A stretch of 64,000 bases of DNA from Herbaspirillum sp. SJZ107 (GCF_006715485.1 NZ_VFNH01000001.1:434001-498000), one strand, 5' to 3'. Positions 17,409-29,438 are shown, counted from the first letter of the stretch. Made by a program: numbers and translations. Notes: generated by a model not told the origin, from the letters alone.

Positions 17409-17987
17409 TTACGCCAGGTTCTGGTTCACGAAGTCCCAGTTGACGATGTTCCACCACGATTCGACGAACTTCGGACGAGCGTTGCGGTAGTCGATGTAAT
17501 AGGCGTGCTCCCAGACGTCGACGGTCAGCAGGGCCTTGTTCTCGGTGGTCAGCGGGGTGGCCGCGTTCGAGGTGTTGACGATGTCGACGGTGCCGTCGGT
17601 CTTCTTCACCAGCCAGGTCCAGCCCGAACCGAAGTTGCTCACGGCCGACTTCTGGAACTCTTCCTTGAACTTGTCGAACGAACCCCATTTGGCGTTGATC
17701 GCATCGGCGACCGGACCGGTCGGCGCGCCGCCGCCGTTCGGCGACATGCAGTTCCAGAAGAAGGTGTGGTTCCACACCTGGGCCGAGTTGTTGAACACGC
17801 CGCCCTGCGATTTCTTGATGATCTCTTCCAGGGGCATGTTTTCGTACTCGGTGCCCTTGATCAGGTTGTTCAGGTTGGTGACGTAAGCCTGGTGGTGCTT
17901 GCCGTAGTGGTATTCCAGGGTTTCAGCCGACATGGTCGGCTGGAGGGCGTCCTTGGCATACGGCAGCGGCGGCAGAGTATGTTCCAT
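17409..17987 (-). CDS. sodB: superoxide dismutase, iron type
   Basis: A 192-residue Fe/Mn-family superoxide dismutase, full length. Metal ligands are visible: histidine in [10 protein letters not shown], histidine in [12 protein letters not shown], and aspartate and histidine in [13 protein letters not shown]. The residues GGGAP near the second ligand and overall similarity to the E. coli SodB pattern favour iron. It detoxifies superoxide in the cytoplasm. It has its own terminator downstream and a 105-base gap to xseA. Confidence 0.95.
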   Translation of the reverse strand: MEHTLPPLPYAKDALQPTMSAETLEYHYGKHHQAYVTNLNNLIKGTEYENMPLEEIIKKSQGGVFNNSAQVWNHTFFWNCMSPNGGGAPTGPVADAINAKWGSFDKFKEEFQKSAVSNFGSGWTWLVKKTDGTVDIVNTSNAATPLTTENKALLTVDVWEHAYYIDYRNARPKFVESWWNIVNWDFVNQNLA

Positions 17988-18092
17988 GTCTTGTTCCTTT
18001 GATTAGTTAGAAACGGTAATGTTCCGAATCGGCGCTTATTCTAAACCGGATAACATATCGATGCATGTCGAGCCTGCTATTTAGTCAAGTCT

Positions 18093-19454
18093 TCAATCGA
18101 GCACGTCCTGCACGCCGGACACGCCGATCTCGACGCTGCCCTCGGCCAGCCGTACCCGCAACACGTCGCGCGGCTTGATCTGGCCAGGGGCGTGCAGCAC
18201 CTTGCCCTTGGCATTGCTGACGATGGCATAGCCGCGTTCCAGCGTGCGCTGCGGGTTCAGCAGTTCGAGCTGGGCCGCCAGCGCCGCCATCGCCTCGCGC
18301 CGCGCACGCAGCTGGCCCGTCATGCTGGCGACCAGGTGGCGCTGTTCGGAGGCGAGCTGGGTGCGCATGGCCCGCGAATCCGGACGATGGCGCGCCCAGC
18401 GCTGCTGCAGCTGGGCCAGCATCACGCTTTGGCGGTTGAGCGGACCGCGCACCGCATGGGTCAGAGTGCTGGCCATGCCAAGAAGTTTCAGGCGCTGGTG
18501 CTCGATCTGGCTCGATGGGCTGAGCAGCCGGCGGCTGAGGTTATCCAGGTTCTGGCCGGCGTCGCCGAGGACGCGCTCCATCGCGCGGCGCAGGTCGCCG
18601 GCATCGGCCGAGAGCGAGTTCAGCCAGTCGGCGCGGGGCGTCACCGCCAGCTCGGCGGCAGCGGTCGGCGTCGCCGCGCGCAGGTCGGCGGCGAAGTCGG
18701 CGATGGTGAAATCGGTCTCGTGGCCCACGCCCGAGATCACCGGCATGCTGGCGCCGACGATCGCGCGCGCCACCACTTCTTCGTTGAAGCTCCACAAGTC
18801 TTCGATCGAGCCGCCGCCGCGGCCGACGATCAGCACGTCGACCTCGGCGCGGCGCGATGCCGTCTGGATGGCGTCGGCAATCTTCTCGGCCGCACCCTGG
18901 CCCTGCACCGGCGCCGGGTACAGCACGATGCGCACGTGCGGCGCGCGGCGCTTGAGGGCGGTCAGCACGTCGCGCAAGGCCGCCGCCTGGGGGCTGGTGA
19001 CGATGCCGACGCTGCGCGCGAACAGCGGCAGCGGACGCTTGCGCTCCTGGTCGAACAGGCCTTGCGCGGTCAGCTTTTCCTTCAGGCGCAGGAAGGCTTC
19101 GTAAAGCGCGCCGACGCCGGCCCGGCGGATCGCCTCGACGTTGATCTGGTAATCGCCGCGCGCGCCGTACAGCGTGACCAGGGCGCGCACCTCGACCTTG
19201 TCGCCTTCGCGCGGCGTGAAGCCGGCGTACTGGGCACGGCCGCGGAACATCACGGCGCGCACCTGGGCCGCATCGTCCTTCAGCGTGAAGTACCAGTGGC
19301 CCGATGCGGCGCGCGTGAAATTCGAGATTTCGCCGCCGATCCAGACCAGCGGAAAGCTGCGCTCGAGCAGGCGCGCGACTTGCTGGTTGAGCGCAGTCAC
19401 GCTCAGCACGGGTGGGGCGGTATAGGCGGGATCGGCGTCGTCGTTACTGAACAT
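18093..19454 (-). CDS. xseA: exodeoxyribonuclease VII large subunit
   Basis: A 453-residue catalytic subunit of ExoVII, which degrades single-stranded DNA in repair. It has the N-terminal OB-fold ([35 protein letters not shown]), the catalytic core with [38 protein letters not shown] and [31 protein letters not shown], and a coiled-coil helical region before a C-terminal TLERGYAIV segment. The small subunit gene is not in view. It is transcribed away from the repeat array and from exbB. Confidence 0.95.
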   Translation of the reverse strand: MFSNDDADPAYTAPPVLSVTALNQQVARLLERSFPLVWIGGEISNFTRAASGHWYFTLKDDAAQVRAVMFRGRAQYAGFTPREGDKVEVRALVTLYGARGDYQINVEAIRRAGVGALYEAFLRLKEKLTAQGLFDQERKRPLPLFARSVGIVTSPQAAALRDVLTALKRRAPHVRIVLYPAPVQGQGAAEKIADAIQTASRRAEVDVLIVGRGGGSIEDLWSFNEEVVARAIVGASMPVISGVGHETDFTIADFAADLRAATPTAAAELAVTPRADWLNSLSADAGDLRRAMERVLGDAGQNLDNLSRRLLSPSSQIEHQRLKLLGMASTLTHAVRGPLNRQSVMLAQLQQRWARHRPDSRAMRTQLASEQRHLVASMTGQLRARREAMAALAAQLELLNPQRTLERGYAIVSNAKGKVLHAPGQIKPRDVLRVRLAEGSVEIGVSGVQDVLD

Positions 19455-19607
19455 ATGGATGAGCTATAGGAACTGTCCACAAAACCCGGCAGAAGTGTTA
19501 TCGATTTTATATCTGCAGTACTACCGAAGGTAGTTTTTGTAAACGTTTGATTTTTAATGAAAAAGTCTGCTGCCTGATTTCGATGCAGAAACAAAATTTC
19601 CTTACGG

Positions 19608-19666
19608 ATCAAAGGCTTCCGCCCACCTGCGTGGACTTGGCCACAATCTTATCCACAGAAATTGTG
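19608..19666 (+). repeat. array unit 1
   Basis: The left box is GATCAAAGGCTTC. The palindrome is 19642-19666, with the perfect DnaA box TTATCCACA at 19649-19657. Confidence 0.8.
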
Positions 19667-19723
19667 AGGAAGTGGATAAACCTGGCTGCCTAAAAACAAG
19701 GCTTGCAAAAGTTTTCCTTAAGC

Positions 19724-19783
19724 AATCAAGGACTTAGGTGCCACTTCGCATCCTTGCTCACATTGTTTTCCACAATTTATGTG
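19724..19783 (+). repeat. array unit 2
   Basis: The left box AATCAAGGACTTA is a perfect match to the IHF consensus. The palindrome is 19759-19783, with TTTTCCACA at its centre. Confidence 0.8.
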
Positions 19784-19884
19784 CACACCTTGGCACCCAC
19801 GCGGCATTGTCCGGTGTTCGCCAACATATATCCACGGCCAGCGTGGCGTGCTCAAAAAAGGCGCAGTCAGCAATTCCTGTTTAA

Positions 19885-19944
19885 ATTCAAAGACTTTGAT
19901 ATTGATCAAGGTCCTTGCTCACAATCTTTTCCACAAAATTTGTG
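19885..19944 (+). repeat. array unit 3
   Basis: The left box is ATTCAAAGACTTT. The palindrome is 19920-19944, with TTTTCCACA at 19927-19935. Confidence 0.8.
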
Positions 19945-20096
19945 CAGAACGCGTGATGCATAGATCGTGGGCAGCAAAGGGTGGCACTATACCAGCAAGC
20001 TGTGCTCGATAGCCGATCTGCCAGGCTGGACAGGCGCCGGCCACGCGTCTGGCCGGGTTTGCCTAAAAATTGAGCTTGCATAGGTTTTTCGAATGG

Positions 20097-20156
20097 AATC
20101 AGGTACTTGAGCTTTGCCCCCGCCTTTTGCTCACATTGTTTTCCACAGTTTGTGTG
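20097..20156 (+). repeat. array unit 4
   Basis: The left box AATCAGGTACTTG is one mismatch from the IHF consensus. The palindrome is 20132-20156, with TTTTCCACA at 20139-20147. Confidence 0.8.
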
Positions 20157-20224
20157 CAAAGTCATGGTCAAGGCGCGCGGAAAGGTGCTGATTAAAAATT
20201 AGGCTTGATAACTTTTCTATTTAA

Positions 20225-20284
20225 AATCAATGGCTTGAATGTTGCCGTGTTCGCTTGCGCACAATTTTGTCCACAAAAAATGTG
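20225..20284 (+). repeat. array unit 5
   Basis: The left box AATCAATGGCTTG is a perfect IHF consensus match. The palindrome is 20260-20284; its core TTGTCCACA is one base off the DnaA-box consensus. Confidence 0.8.
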
Positions 20285-20363
20285 CAGAAACATCGTTTGA
20301 AGATGAGTGGTTTGACACAGCGCAAGGCTGCTTCATTTTTAATCTTTTTAATTTTCCTATAGG

Positions 20364-20422
20364 AATCAATAGCTTAAGCCGAAAAGGCCTTGTTCCGCAC
20401 AAATTTATCCACAGAAATTGTG
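20364..20422 (+). repeat. array unit 6
   Basis: The left box AATCAATAGCTTA is a perfect IHF consensus match. The palindrome is 20398-20422, with the perfect DnaA box TTATCCACA at 20405-20413. Confidence 0.8.
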
Positions 20423-20516
20423 AGCAACTCAGCCAGGCTCAGCCGTCTTGGATTTGTCAGAAGGAAACACACTGCGCCCGTGATGACTTTTTGCGCATGA
20501 GGAAATATCCTTTAAG

Positions 20517-20576
20517 AATCAAAGCACTTGCATCCGGGGGGCGCCATTGCGCACACTTTTATCCACAGAAAGTGTG
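20517..20576 (+). repeat. array unit 7
   Basis: The left box AATCAAAGCACTTG carries one extra base. The palindrome is 20552-20576, with TTATCCACA at 20559-20567; its fifth base pair is C-G where others have A-T or T-A. Confidence 0.8.
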
Positions 20577-20674
20577 AAGAACTCTACTTGCCGCAAAACG
20601 AGCAACACGTTACATTGCGCAATTCCCAACGTATCCCCTGATCTGTTGTATTTTTCTTATCCCAGGAGTTCCAT

Positions 20675-21280
20675 TTGCTCGCCATTCTCCAGGCCGCCGG
20701 CTGGCCCATCTGGTTGTTGTTGATTGCCTCGATCATTGCTCTGGCGCTCATCATCGAACGCCTGATCTACCTGCGCCGCGAAAAGATCCTGCCGCGCCAG
20801 CTGCTCGATGAAGTCATCCAGGTCTATCGCAGTGGAAAAGTCACTCCGGATATTATCGACAAGCTGCAACAGAATTCGCCGCTCGGCGCCGTGCTGGCCG
20901 CCGCCCTGCGCAACGTCGATGCGCCGCGCGACGTGATGAAGGAATCGATCGAAGAAGCGGGCAGGGGGGTGGCGCACGTGCTCGAACGTTTCCTGACCAC
21001 GCTGGGCACCATCGCCTCGCTGGCGCCGCTGATGGGCCTGTTCGGCACCGTGGTCGGCATGATCGAGATCTTCGGCGCCCAGAACGCCAGCGGTACCAAC
21101 CCGGCCCAGCTCGCGCACGGCATTTCGGTGGCGCTGTACAACACCGGCTTCGGCCTGGCGATCGCGATGCCGGCACTGGTCTTCTACCGCCACTTCCGCG
21201 CGCTGGTCGACAGCTTCATCATCGACATGGAGCTGCAGGCCGTGAAATTCGTCGACGTCGTCCACGGTGCACGCAAATGA
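20675..21280 (+). CDS. exbB: ExbB/TolQ/MotA family proton channel protein
   Basis: A 201-residue inner-membrane protein with three membrane helices (GWPIWLLLIASIIALALIIERLIYL; GTIASLAPLMGLFGTVVGMIEIF; GISVALYNTGFGLAIAMPALVFY) and the typical glycine-rich pore segment. With ExbD it couples proton flow to energise TonB (or Tol). The start is TTG, supported by an AGGAG site at 20664-20668 with six-base spacing; no better ATG exists. Its stop overlaps the exbD start (ATGA). It could energise the BtuB-type receptor, though many receptors would share it. Confidence 0.9.
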   Translation: MLAILQAAGWPIWLLLIASIIALALIIERLIYLRREKILPRQLLDEVIQVYRSGKVTPDIIDKLQQNSPLGAVLAAALRNVDAPRDVMKESIEEAGRGVAHVLERFLTTLGTIASLAPLMGLFGTVVGMIEIFGAQNASGTNPAQLAHGISVALYNTGFGLAIAMPALVFYRHFRALVDSFIIDMELQAVKFVDVVHGARK

Positions 21281-21732
21281 TGGACTTTCGCCGCGGCCGC
21301 AAACGCGAGGATCCGGAGATCAACCTGATCCCGTTCATCGACGTGCTGCTGGTGGTGCTGATCTTCCTGATGGTCACGACTACCTACAGCAAGTTCACCG
21401 AGCTGCAGATCACGCTGCCGACCGCCGATGCCGAAAAGGCGATCGAGAAGCCTTTCGAGATCAACGTCACCGTCGATGCCAAGGGCAATTACACGGTGAA
21501 TAACGTGCCGGTCTCCTTCCACGGCGTGGCCGGCCTGGCCGACGACCTGAAGCGCGCCGCCGCCACCGGTCCGGATGGCCAGCCGCTGGCGACCCCGGCG
21601 CGCGATCCGGTGGTCATCGTCAATGCCGACCAGTTTGCGATGCACCAGATGGTGATCAATGTGCTGGAAGCGGCGCGCATGGCGGGGTATGACAAGCTGA
21701 CGTTTGCGGCGCAGACGGGTGGGCAGAAGTAG
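21277..21732 (+). CDS. exbD: ExbD/TolR family biopolymer transport protein
   Basis: A 151-residue single-pass membrane protein: cytoplasmic start MMDFRRGRKREDPEINLIPFIDVLLVVLIFLMVTTT, in which the aspartate of FIDVLLVVLIF is the proton-carrying residue of the family, then a periplasmic domain. The ATG overlaps the exbB stop by four bases, so translation is coupled. It is a stator partner of ExbB. Confidence 0.92.
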   Translation: MMDFRRGRKREDPEINLIPFIDVLLVVLIFLMVTTTYSKFTELQITLPTADAEKAIEKPFEINVTVDAKGNYTVNNVPVSFHGVAGLADDLKRAAATGPDGQPLATPARDPVVIVNADQFAMHQMVINVLEAARMAGYDKLTFAAQTGGQK

Positions 21733-21773
21733 CAACAGAAGTCGAAACGTCCGAATACCCGCGTCATTCATTG

Positions 21774-21863
21774 ACGTCGTCCCCGCGCAGGCGGGGATCC
21801 AAGTTCTGTTTGCGCTGCCGAGACGCTTGCAAACCTGGATCCCCGCCTTCGCGGGGACGACGT
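21774..21863. repeat. REP-like inverted repeat pair
   Basis: Two near-identical arms face each other: the left arm (21774-21805) and the right arm (21832-21863) are inverse copies of an ACGTCGTCCCCGC...GGATCC element. Each arm contains its own short hairpin (CCCCGC, four-base loop, GCGGGG). This is the form of the dispersed intergenic REP/BIME sequences common in Burkholderiales. It sits between exbD and lpxK and may also act as a transcript 3'-end structure; a short T run follows the right arm. Confidence 0.75.
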
Positions 21864-21923
21864 TTTTGGGCAAGCGAACGTCAACAAGCTAACGCGTTTC
21901 AAGTTATTGTAATAACACCTCAG

Positions 21924-22952
21924 ATGGCATCCTCCCTCGAATCCACGCTCACCCGCGCCTGGCTCCGGCGCGGCCCGCTGGCCCTGGCCCTGTGGCCGCT
22001 GTCCCTGCTGTTCCGCCTGCTCTCCGCCGCGCGTGCGACCCTGTTCCGCGCCGGCCTGCTGGCATCCGAAGGCTTGCCGGTCCCGGTCATCGTGGTCGGC
22101 AATATCTTTATCGGCGGAACTGGCAAGACCCCGCTGACGATCTGGCTGGCCGAACAGCTGCAGGCGGCCGGCTTCCGGCCTGGAGTGATTTCACGCGGCC
22201 ATGGCAGTGCGGAAAGCGAAGCGCGCGAGGTGACGCCGGCCGCGCGCGCGGGCGAGGTCGGCGACGAGCCGCTGCTGATCGCCGCCCGCACCGGCTGCCC
22301 GGTGGTGGTCGGCCGGCGCCGCGCCACCGCCGGGAGGCGCCTGCTGGCATTGCACCCCGAGGTCGACGTCCTGATCGCCGACGACGGCCTGCAGCATTAC
22401 GCGCTGCGGCGCGACGTCGAAGTCGTGCTGTTCGACGGCCGCGGCGTCGGCAACGGCTGGACCCTGCCGGCCGGGCCGCTGCGCGAGCCGCCGTCGCGCC
22501 GGCGCGATTTCACGGTGGTGAACACGCCGGACCTGACGCCGGGGCTGGCGGCGGCGGTCGGGGGCAGGGCATTCCAGATGCGCCTCGACGGCGGCGTGGC
22601 CGAAGCGCTGCGGGCGCCCGGCCGGCGCCAGCCGCTGGCGGCATTCAGGGGGCAGCGCATCCTGGCCGCGGCCGGCATCGGCAATCCGGGACGTTTCTTC
22701 GGCATGCTGCGCGCCCACGGATTGCAGATCGAGGAGATGCCATTGCCCGATCACCATGACTTCCTGGACGATCCCTTCCGCGGGGTTTCCGCCGATGTGA
22801 TCCTGGTCACCGAGAAGGATGCAGTAAAATGTCGGCAACTTGAAAACATCAACAACGATCCGCGCCTGTGGGTCGTCCCGGTCACGGCGCAGATCGATGC
22901 TGCCCTGGCCGCTCAAATTGTGGAGAAATGTCGTGGACGCCCGACTGCTTGA
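21924..22952 (+). CDS. lpxK: tetraacyldisaccharide 4'-kinase
   Basis: A 342-residue inner-membrane-associated kinase that phosphorylates the lipid A disaccharide precursor. It has an N-terminal hydrophobic anchor ([25 protein letters not shown]), a P-loop in [23 protein letters not shown], and the later [31 protein letters not shown] block that carries the catalytic aspartates. Start chosen at the ATG before [11 protein letters not shown]; an open frame extends into the REP element and is not coding there. The 3' end overlaps the Trm112-like gene by 20 bases. Confidence 0.93.
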   Translation: MASSLESTLTRAWLRRGPLALALWPLSLLFRLLSAARATLFRAGLLASEGLPVPVIVVGNIFIGGTGKTPLTIWLAEQLQAAGFRPGVISRGHGSAESEAREVTPAARAGEVGDEPLLIAARTGCPVVVGRRRATAGRRLLALHPEVDVLIADDGLQHYALRRDVEVVLFDGRGVGNGWTLPAGPLREPPSRRRDFTVVNTPDLTPGLAAAVGGRAFQMRLDGGVAEALRAPGRRQPLAAFRGQRILAAAGIGNPGRFFGMLRAHGLQIEEMPLPDHHDFLDDPFRGVSADVILVTEKDAVKCRQLENINNDPRLWVVPVTAQIDAALAAQIVEKCRGRPTA

Positions 22953-23106
22953 TATCCTGGTCTGCCCCCTGTGCAAGGGACCGCTCGAATATGACAAGAA
23001 AGCCCAGGAACTGACCTGCCGCCCCGACCGCCTGGCCTATCCGATCCGCGACGGCATCCCGATCATGTGGGCCGACCAGGCGCGCAAGGTCGAGCCGACC
23101 CTGTAA
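22933..23106 (+). CDS. Trm112 family protein (YcaR-like)
   Basis: A 57-residue zinc-ribbon-like protein: [41 protein letters not shown], with CPLC and a further cysteine. It starts at a GTG with a GGAGA site six bases upstream and overlaps the end of lpxK. Relatives (YcaR) sit between lpxK and kdsB in many Gram-negatives, as here; Trm112 proteins partner methyltransferases, but the bacterial role is unclear. Confidence 0.85.
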   Translation: MDARLLDILVCPLCKGPLEYDKKAQELTCRPDRLAYPIRDGIPIMWADQARKVEPTL

Positions 23107-23110
23107 GCGG

Positions 23111-23869
23111 ATGGGTTTCGTCGTCATCATCCCGGCACGCCTGGCATCGACCCGGCTGCCGAACAAGCCCCTGGCCGACCTCGGCGGCAAGCCGATGATC
23201 GTGCGCGTCGCCGAGCGCGCCCAGGCCTCCGGTGCGCAGCGCATCATCGTCGCCACCGACCATGCCGACATCGCCGCCGCCTGCGCCGCGCATGGCATCG
23301 AAGCCTGCATGACGCGCGCCGACCACCCGTCGGGCACGGACCGCATCGCCGAGGTGGCGCGCACGTTGCAGCTGGCGCCGGAGGCCGTGGTGGTCAACCT
23401 GCAGGGCGACGAGCCGCTGATCGACCCGGCGCTGCTGGCCGCCTGCGCCGCGCGCATCGGCGCCGGCGTGCCGATGGCCACCTGCGCCCATCCGCTGTCG
23501 GCGGCCGAGGACGCTTTCAACCCGAACGTGGTCAAGGTCGTGCTCGACAAGGCCGGACGGGCACTGTATTTCTCGCGGGCCACCATCCCCTGGCACCGCG
23601 ACGCCTTTGCACAGGACCGCGCGGCTTTGCCGCCCGGCTACGTGCCACTGCGCCATATCGGCCTGTACGCGTACAGCAATGCCTTCCTGCAGCAATACCC
23701 GCAGCTGGAAGCGTCGCCACTGGAAGCCATCGAAGCCCTGGAGCAATTGCGCGTGCTATGGCACGGCGTCCCCATTGCGGTGCACGTGACCGCGGAAGCG
23801 CCCCATGCCGGTGTCGACACGCCGGAAGACCTGGCGCGGGTACGGTTGCATTACCAGGGCAATCACTGA
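23111..23869 (+). CDS. kdsB: 3-deoxy-manno-octulosonate cytidylyltransferase
   Basis: A 252-residue enzyme that activates Kdo with CTP for LPS core synthesis. Motifs are [27 protein letters not shown] (nucleotide binding), [33 protein letters not shown] and the C-terminal [11 protein letters not shown]. Length is typical. It begins four bases after the Trm112 stop, so lpxK-trm112-kdsB form one transcript. Confidence 0.95.
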   Translation: MGFVVIIPARLASTRLPNKPLADLGGKPMIVRVAERAQASGAQRIIVATDHADIAAACAAHGIEACMTRADHPSGTDRIAEVARTLQLAPEAVVVNLQGDEPLIDPALLAACAARIGAGVPMATCAHPLSAAEDAFNPNVVKVVLDKAGRALYFSRATIPWHRDAFAQDRAALPPGYVPLRHIGLYAYSNAFLQQYPQLEASPLEAIEALEQLRVLWHGVPIAVHVTAEAPHAGVDTPEDLARVRLHYQGNH

Positions 23870-24051
23870 ACTTGATACTGCCGGTTTTGATCCTTTTGGA
23901 AACACCAATCTGACCAGTCTGCGCCAGCGCAACTGGTCGATCAATCGCCCCCTGCCAGTGGCTTTCAGTGGTGCTTTTGTGGTAAGTTCCGTGTCAAGCT
24001 AGGCAAGTATGCATCAGAATTAGCATCAAACGCGCACTCCGTGCACCATAA

Positions 24052-24750
<699 letters not shown>

Positions 24751-24772
24751 GCTCGCATAGAAAAATAAGCGC

Positions 24773-24804
24773 CGGATGACGTTGTGCCATCCGTCCAGGT
24801 TTTT
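24773..24804 (+). terminator. weak intrinsic terminator after adk
   Basis: CGGATG and CATCCG form a 6-bp stem around a nine-base loop, with a five-T run six bases further on. It starts 23 bases after the adk stop. Confidence 0.35.
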
Positions 24805-24899
24805 GGATCAAAGTTTTGCAGTACGCAGGTAGGCTGGCCGGGCAGGATGCGGCCTTTCGAACGTGTGGTGTTGCTTGATCGAAGACAGGGAGGACGACA

Positions 24900-27119
<2,220 letters not shown>

Positions 27120-27128
27120 TCCGCGCGT

Positions 27129-27665
27129 TTACTTCTGCAAGGCCTGGCGCAGGGCCGCTTCCAGCGAATCCCGGTCCGAATCGCCGGGATAGTGCCTGCC
27201 GTTGATGAAGAAGGTCGGCGTGCGGTCCGCGCCGTCGTGGCGAGCGCGCGCCAGGTCGGCCTGCACGCGTTGACGGTGGCGCCGTTCCTGCACCTCGCCG
27301 GCAAAGCGGTCGACGTCCAGGTCGACGCTCTCGCCCAGCACGGCCAGGTCCTGCGGGTCCGCGACCTGGTTCTGCTGCTCGAACAGCGCATCGTGCATTT
27401 CCCAGAACTTTCCCTGGCTGGCCGCGGCCTCGGCCGCTTCCGCCGCCAGCTCGGCCAGCGGGTGCAGGTCCGACAGCGGAAGGTGGCGGTATACCAGGCG
27501 GATGCCGCCGGCTTCGTCGCCGAGTTCATCCATCAGCTCCGTCAGCGCGAAGTGGGCCCGCGCGCAGTACGGGCACTGGAAATCGCCGTATTCGATCAGG
27601 GTCAGGGCCGCATCCTGCGGGCCGCGTACGTGTTCGTCCTTGCCGATCTCGTCGACTCGTTGCAT
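27129..27665 (-). CDS. DsbA-family thioredoxin-fold protein
   Basis: A 178-residue protein with an active site CPYC in IEYGDFQCPYCARAHFAL, a helical insertion, and a cis-proline loop RTPTFFINGRHYPGDSD. It resembles the Na+/H+ antiporter-associated and BdbD-like thioredoxin domains. No signal peptide is present, so it is likely cytoplasmic, unlike DsbA at 10899. The ATG at 27665 with GGAGAAAAACC in front was chosen; an upstream frame to 27716 lacks support. Confidence 0.85.
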   Translation of the reverse strand: MQRVDEIGKDEHVRGPQDAALTLIEYGDFQCPYCARAHFALTELMDELGDEAGGIRLVYRHLPLSDLHPLAELAAEAAEAAASQGKFWEMHDALFEQQNQVADPQDLAVLGESVDLDVDRFAGEVQERRHRQRVQADLARARHDGADRTPTFFINGRHYPGDSDRDSLEAALRQALQK

Positions 27666-27944
27666 GGTTTTTCTCCAATCCGATTCTGAATGATGAGGCA
27701 GCGCAATGCCGCGCATGCGCCGCCGGATGGGTTCATCATGGCATGCCGGCGTGGATTGCTGGCGCAGCTTTCGACTGGGAAATTACTGTCAAAAAAGCAT
27801 CAATCTTGCGCCCAGGGTGGCAGAACTGCGGTAGAGTATCCCCATCAGCGGCGGCCTGCGCTCCCGTTCTCATGGTTGCTGAATCGGTCGAGCCTGTAAT
27901 ACGTCTGGCCCCGCGTCCTGTTACCAACCAAATGGAGATTCACC

Positions 27945-28136
27945 ATGTCGCACTACGACGAGAACCATGGCGCCCCCGGCGTCCGCAGCCCCGGGCCCGA
28001 CGATGAGCGCCTGCCCGAAGCCACCGGGTCCACGGCCGATCCCGACAGCGAACTGACCGCGCTGCGCCGCAACCTGCTGCTGTACGGCACCGCGGGCCAG
28101 CCGGCGCGCAGCCGCGTGGAGGCCCACGCGAGCTGA
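27945..28136 (+). CDS. small hydrophilic protein, 63 residues, unknown
   Basis: A short frame (MSHYDENHGAPGVRSPGPDDERLPEATG...) with a GGAG site about eight bases before its ATG. It is proline/aspartate-rich at the front, probably disordered, with one short helix (DSELTALRRNLLLYG). No family recognised. The stop is only three bases from the convergent CoA-transferase stop, leaving no room for a terminator. The upstream gap 27666-27944 shows nothing else clear. Confidence 0.6.
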   Translation: MSHYDENHGAPGVRSPGPDDERLPEATGSTADPDSELTALRRNLLLYGTAGQPARSRVEAHAS

Positions 28137-28139
28137 GCT

Positions 28140-29438
28140 TTAAAACACGCACATCCCGTCGGCCTGCTCGCGCAGCCATGGGCGAAAGTCGGGATGGGCG
28201 ATCGCGATCAGCGCCTGCGCGCGCTGGCGTGCCGACTTGCCGCGCAACTGGGCCACGCCCCATTCGGTGACGACGTAGTTGACGTCGTTCTTGCTGGTGG
28301 TGGCATGGGTGCCGGGCGCCAGTGTCGGCACGATGCGCGAGATCGTGCCGTCCTTGGCCGTCGAGGGCAGCACGATGAAGGACTTGCCACCGCGCGAGCG
28401 GTTGGCGGCGCGCACGAAATCGACCTGGCCGCCGGTGCCGGAATAGGGCAGGTGGCCGATGCTTTCGCTGCCGCACTGGCCGAGCAAATCGACCTGCAGG
28501 CTGGCGTTGATCGTCACCAGTTTGTCGTTCTGGCCGGCGATGTACGGGTCGTTGGTGAAGTTCGACGGATGCATTTCCAGCATCGGGTTGTTGTGCATGA
28601 ACTCGTACAGCTTGCGCGAGCCGAGTGCAAAGGTCGCCACCATCTTCCCCGGCAGCAGGGTCTTCCTGCTGTTGTTCACCGCCCCCGATTCCACCAGCTT
28701 CAGGATGCCGTCGCCGATCATCTCGGTGTGGATGCCGAGGTCGCGCTTGCCGGTCAGCTGCATCACCACCGCATCCGGGATGCCGCCGTAGCCGATCTGC
28801 AGCGTCGACCCATCCTCGATCTGCTCGGCGACCAGGCTCCCGATCGCTTCCTGCACCGGGCCGATCGTGGGCAGGCCGACTTCCAGGATCGCCTCTTCGC
28901 TTTCGATCAGCGCAGTCACTTGGGAAATGTGCACGTGGCATTGGCCATGGGTGAAGGGCACGTTCGGATTCACTTCCAGCACCACGGCGCGTGCCTTGGC
29001 GATGGCGGCCATCGTGTAGTCGGTGCCGAGGCTGAGCGCAAAGTAGCCATGCGGGCTCATGCTGGACGCCATCGCGAACACCACGTCGGCCGGCATCAGG
29101 CCGCGCTCGATCAGCGCCGGGATCTCGGAAAAGTAATTCGGGATGAAGTCGCACCAGCCGCCCTGGCCGCCCGCGCGCGAGGCGCCGCCGAAGAACAGCG
29201 CGGCATGGCGCACGTGGGGGCGGCAGCCGGGGTCGAAGTAGCCATACTTGCGCATGGCCAGGATTTGCGCGACCTGGACGTCGTTGAAGCGCCGGCACTG
29301 CGCCGACAGTGCGTGCAGCAGGCTTGGCGGTTCGCCGACGCCGGTTGGCACGATGATCATGTCGCCGTCGCGCACGTGGTCCAGGCCATCGTCGGCGCTA
29401 CCGCGTTTGGCGCGGTACATCTCCTGCAGAGTTTGCAT
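28140..29438 (-). CDS. acetyl-CoA hydrolase/transferase family CoA-transferase
   Basis: A 432-residue class I-type CoA-transferase of the acetyl-CoA hydrolase/4-hydroxybutyrate CoA-transferase family. Features are GDMIIVPTGVGEPPSLLHAL at the front, VLEVNPNVPFTHGQ, the glutamate that forms the thioester in LGIHTEMIGDGILKLVESG, and the C-terminal YVVTEWGVAQLRGKSARQRAQALIAIAHPDFR. It moves CoA between acyl groups; the acyl specificity cannot be read from sequence. Confidence 0.88.
   Translation of the reverse strand: MQTLQEMYRAKRGSADDGLDHVRDGDMIIVPTGVGEPPSLLHALSAQCRRFNDVQVAQILAMRKYGYFDPGCRPHVRHAALFFGGASRAGGQGGWCDFIPNYFSEIPALIERGLMPADVVFAMASSMSPHGYFALSLGTDYTMAAIAKARAVVLEVNPNVPFTHGQCHVHISQVTALIESEEAILEVGLPTIGPVQEAIGSLVAEQIEDGSTLQIGYGGIPDAVVMQLTGKRDLGIHTEMIGDGILKLVESGAVNNSRKTLLPGKMVATFALGSRKLYEFMHNNPMLEMHPSNFTNDPYIAGQNDKLVTINASLQVDLLGQCGSESIGHLPYSGTGGQVDFVRAANRSRGGKSFIVLPSTAKDGTISRIVPTLAPGTHATTSKNDVNYVVTEWGVAQLRGKSARQRAQALIAIAHPDFRPWLREQADGMCVF

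Larger units (their letters stand above)
19455..20674. repeat. non-coding AT-rich array of seven 59-60-bp units with DnaA-box-like palindromes
   Basis: This 1.2-kb gap between divergent xseA and exbB contains no credible gene; frames here are short and lack ribosome sites. It is much richer in A+T than its surroundings. Seven units in the same orientation begin at 19608, 19724, 19885, 20097, 20225, 20364 and 20517. Each starts with a box close to AATCAANGNCTT and ends 59-60 bases later with a 25-bp imperfect palindrome. In the palindromes, positions 1-4 (CACA), 8-9 (TT), 11-16 (TCCACA) and 22-25 (TGTG) are identical in all seven copies. Positions 8-16 read TTATCCACA or TTTTCCACA in six copies, matching the DnaA-box consensus TTWTNCACA. 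Spacers between units vary from 57 to 152 bases. A lone TCCACA (19476-19481) and a reversed GTGGATAAA (19672-19680) may be degenerate extras. A datA-like or origin-like role is inference. Confidence 0.85.

Noticed and set aside
19608..20576. Array read as a CRISPR
   Set aside because: Repeats are degenerate palindromic units 59-60 bp long and spacers vary from 57 to 152 bases; no cas genes are near.
19703..20577. Short frames inside the repeat array (for example 19703-19963 and 20239-20577)
   Set aside because: They cross the repeat units, have no ribosome sites and no coding bias.
21771..21923. N-terminal extension of lpxK through the inverted repeat
   Set aside because: The translated extension is the well-known spurious REP-derived peptide; the family start is at 21924.
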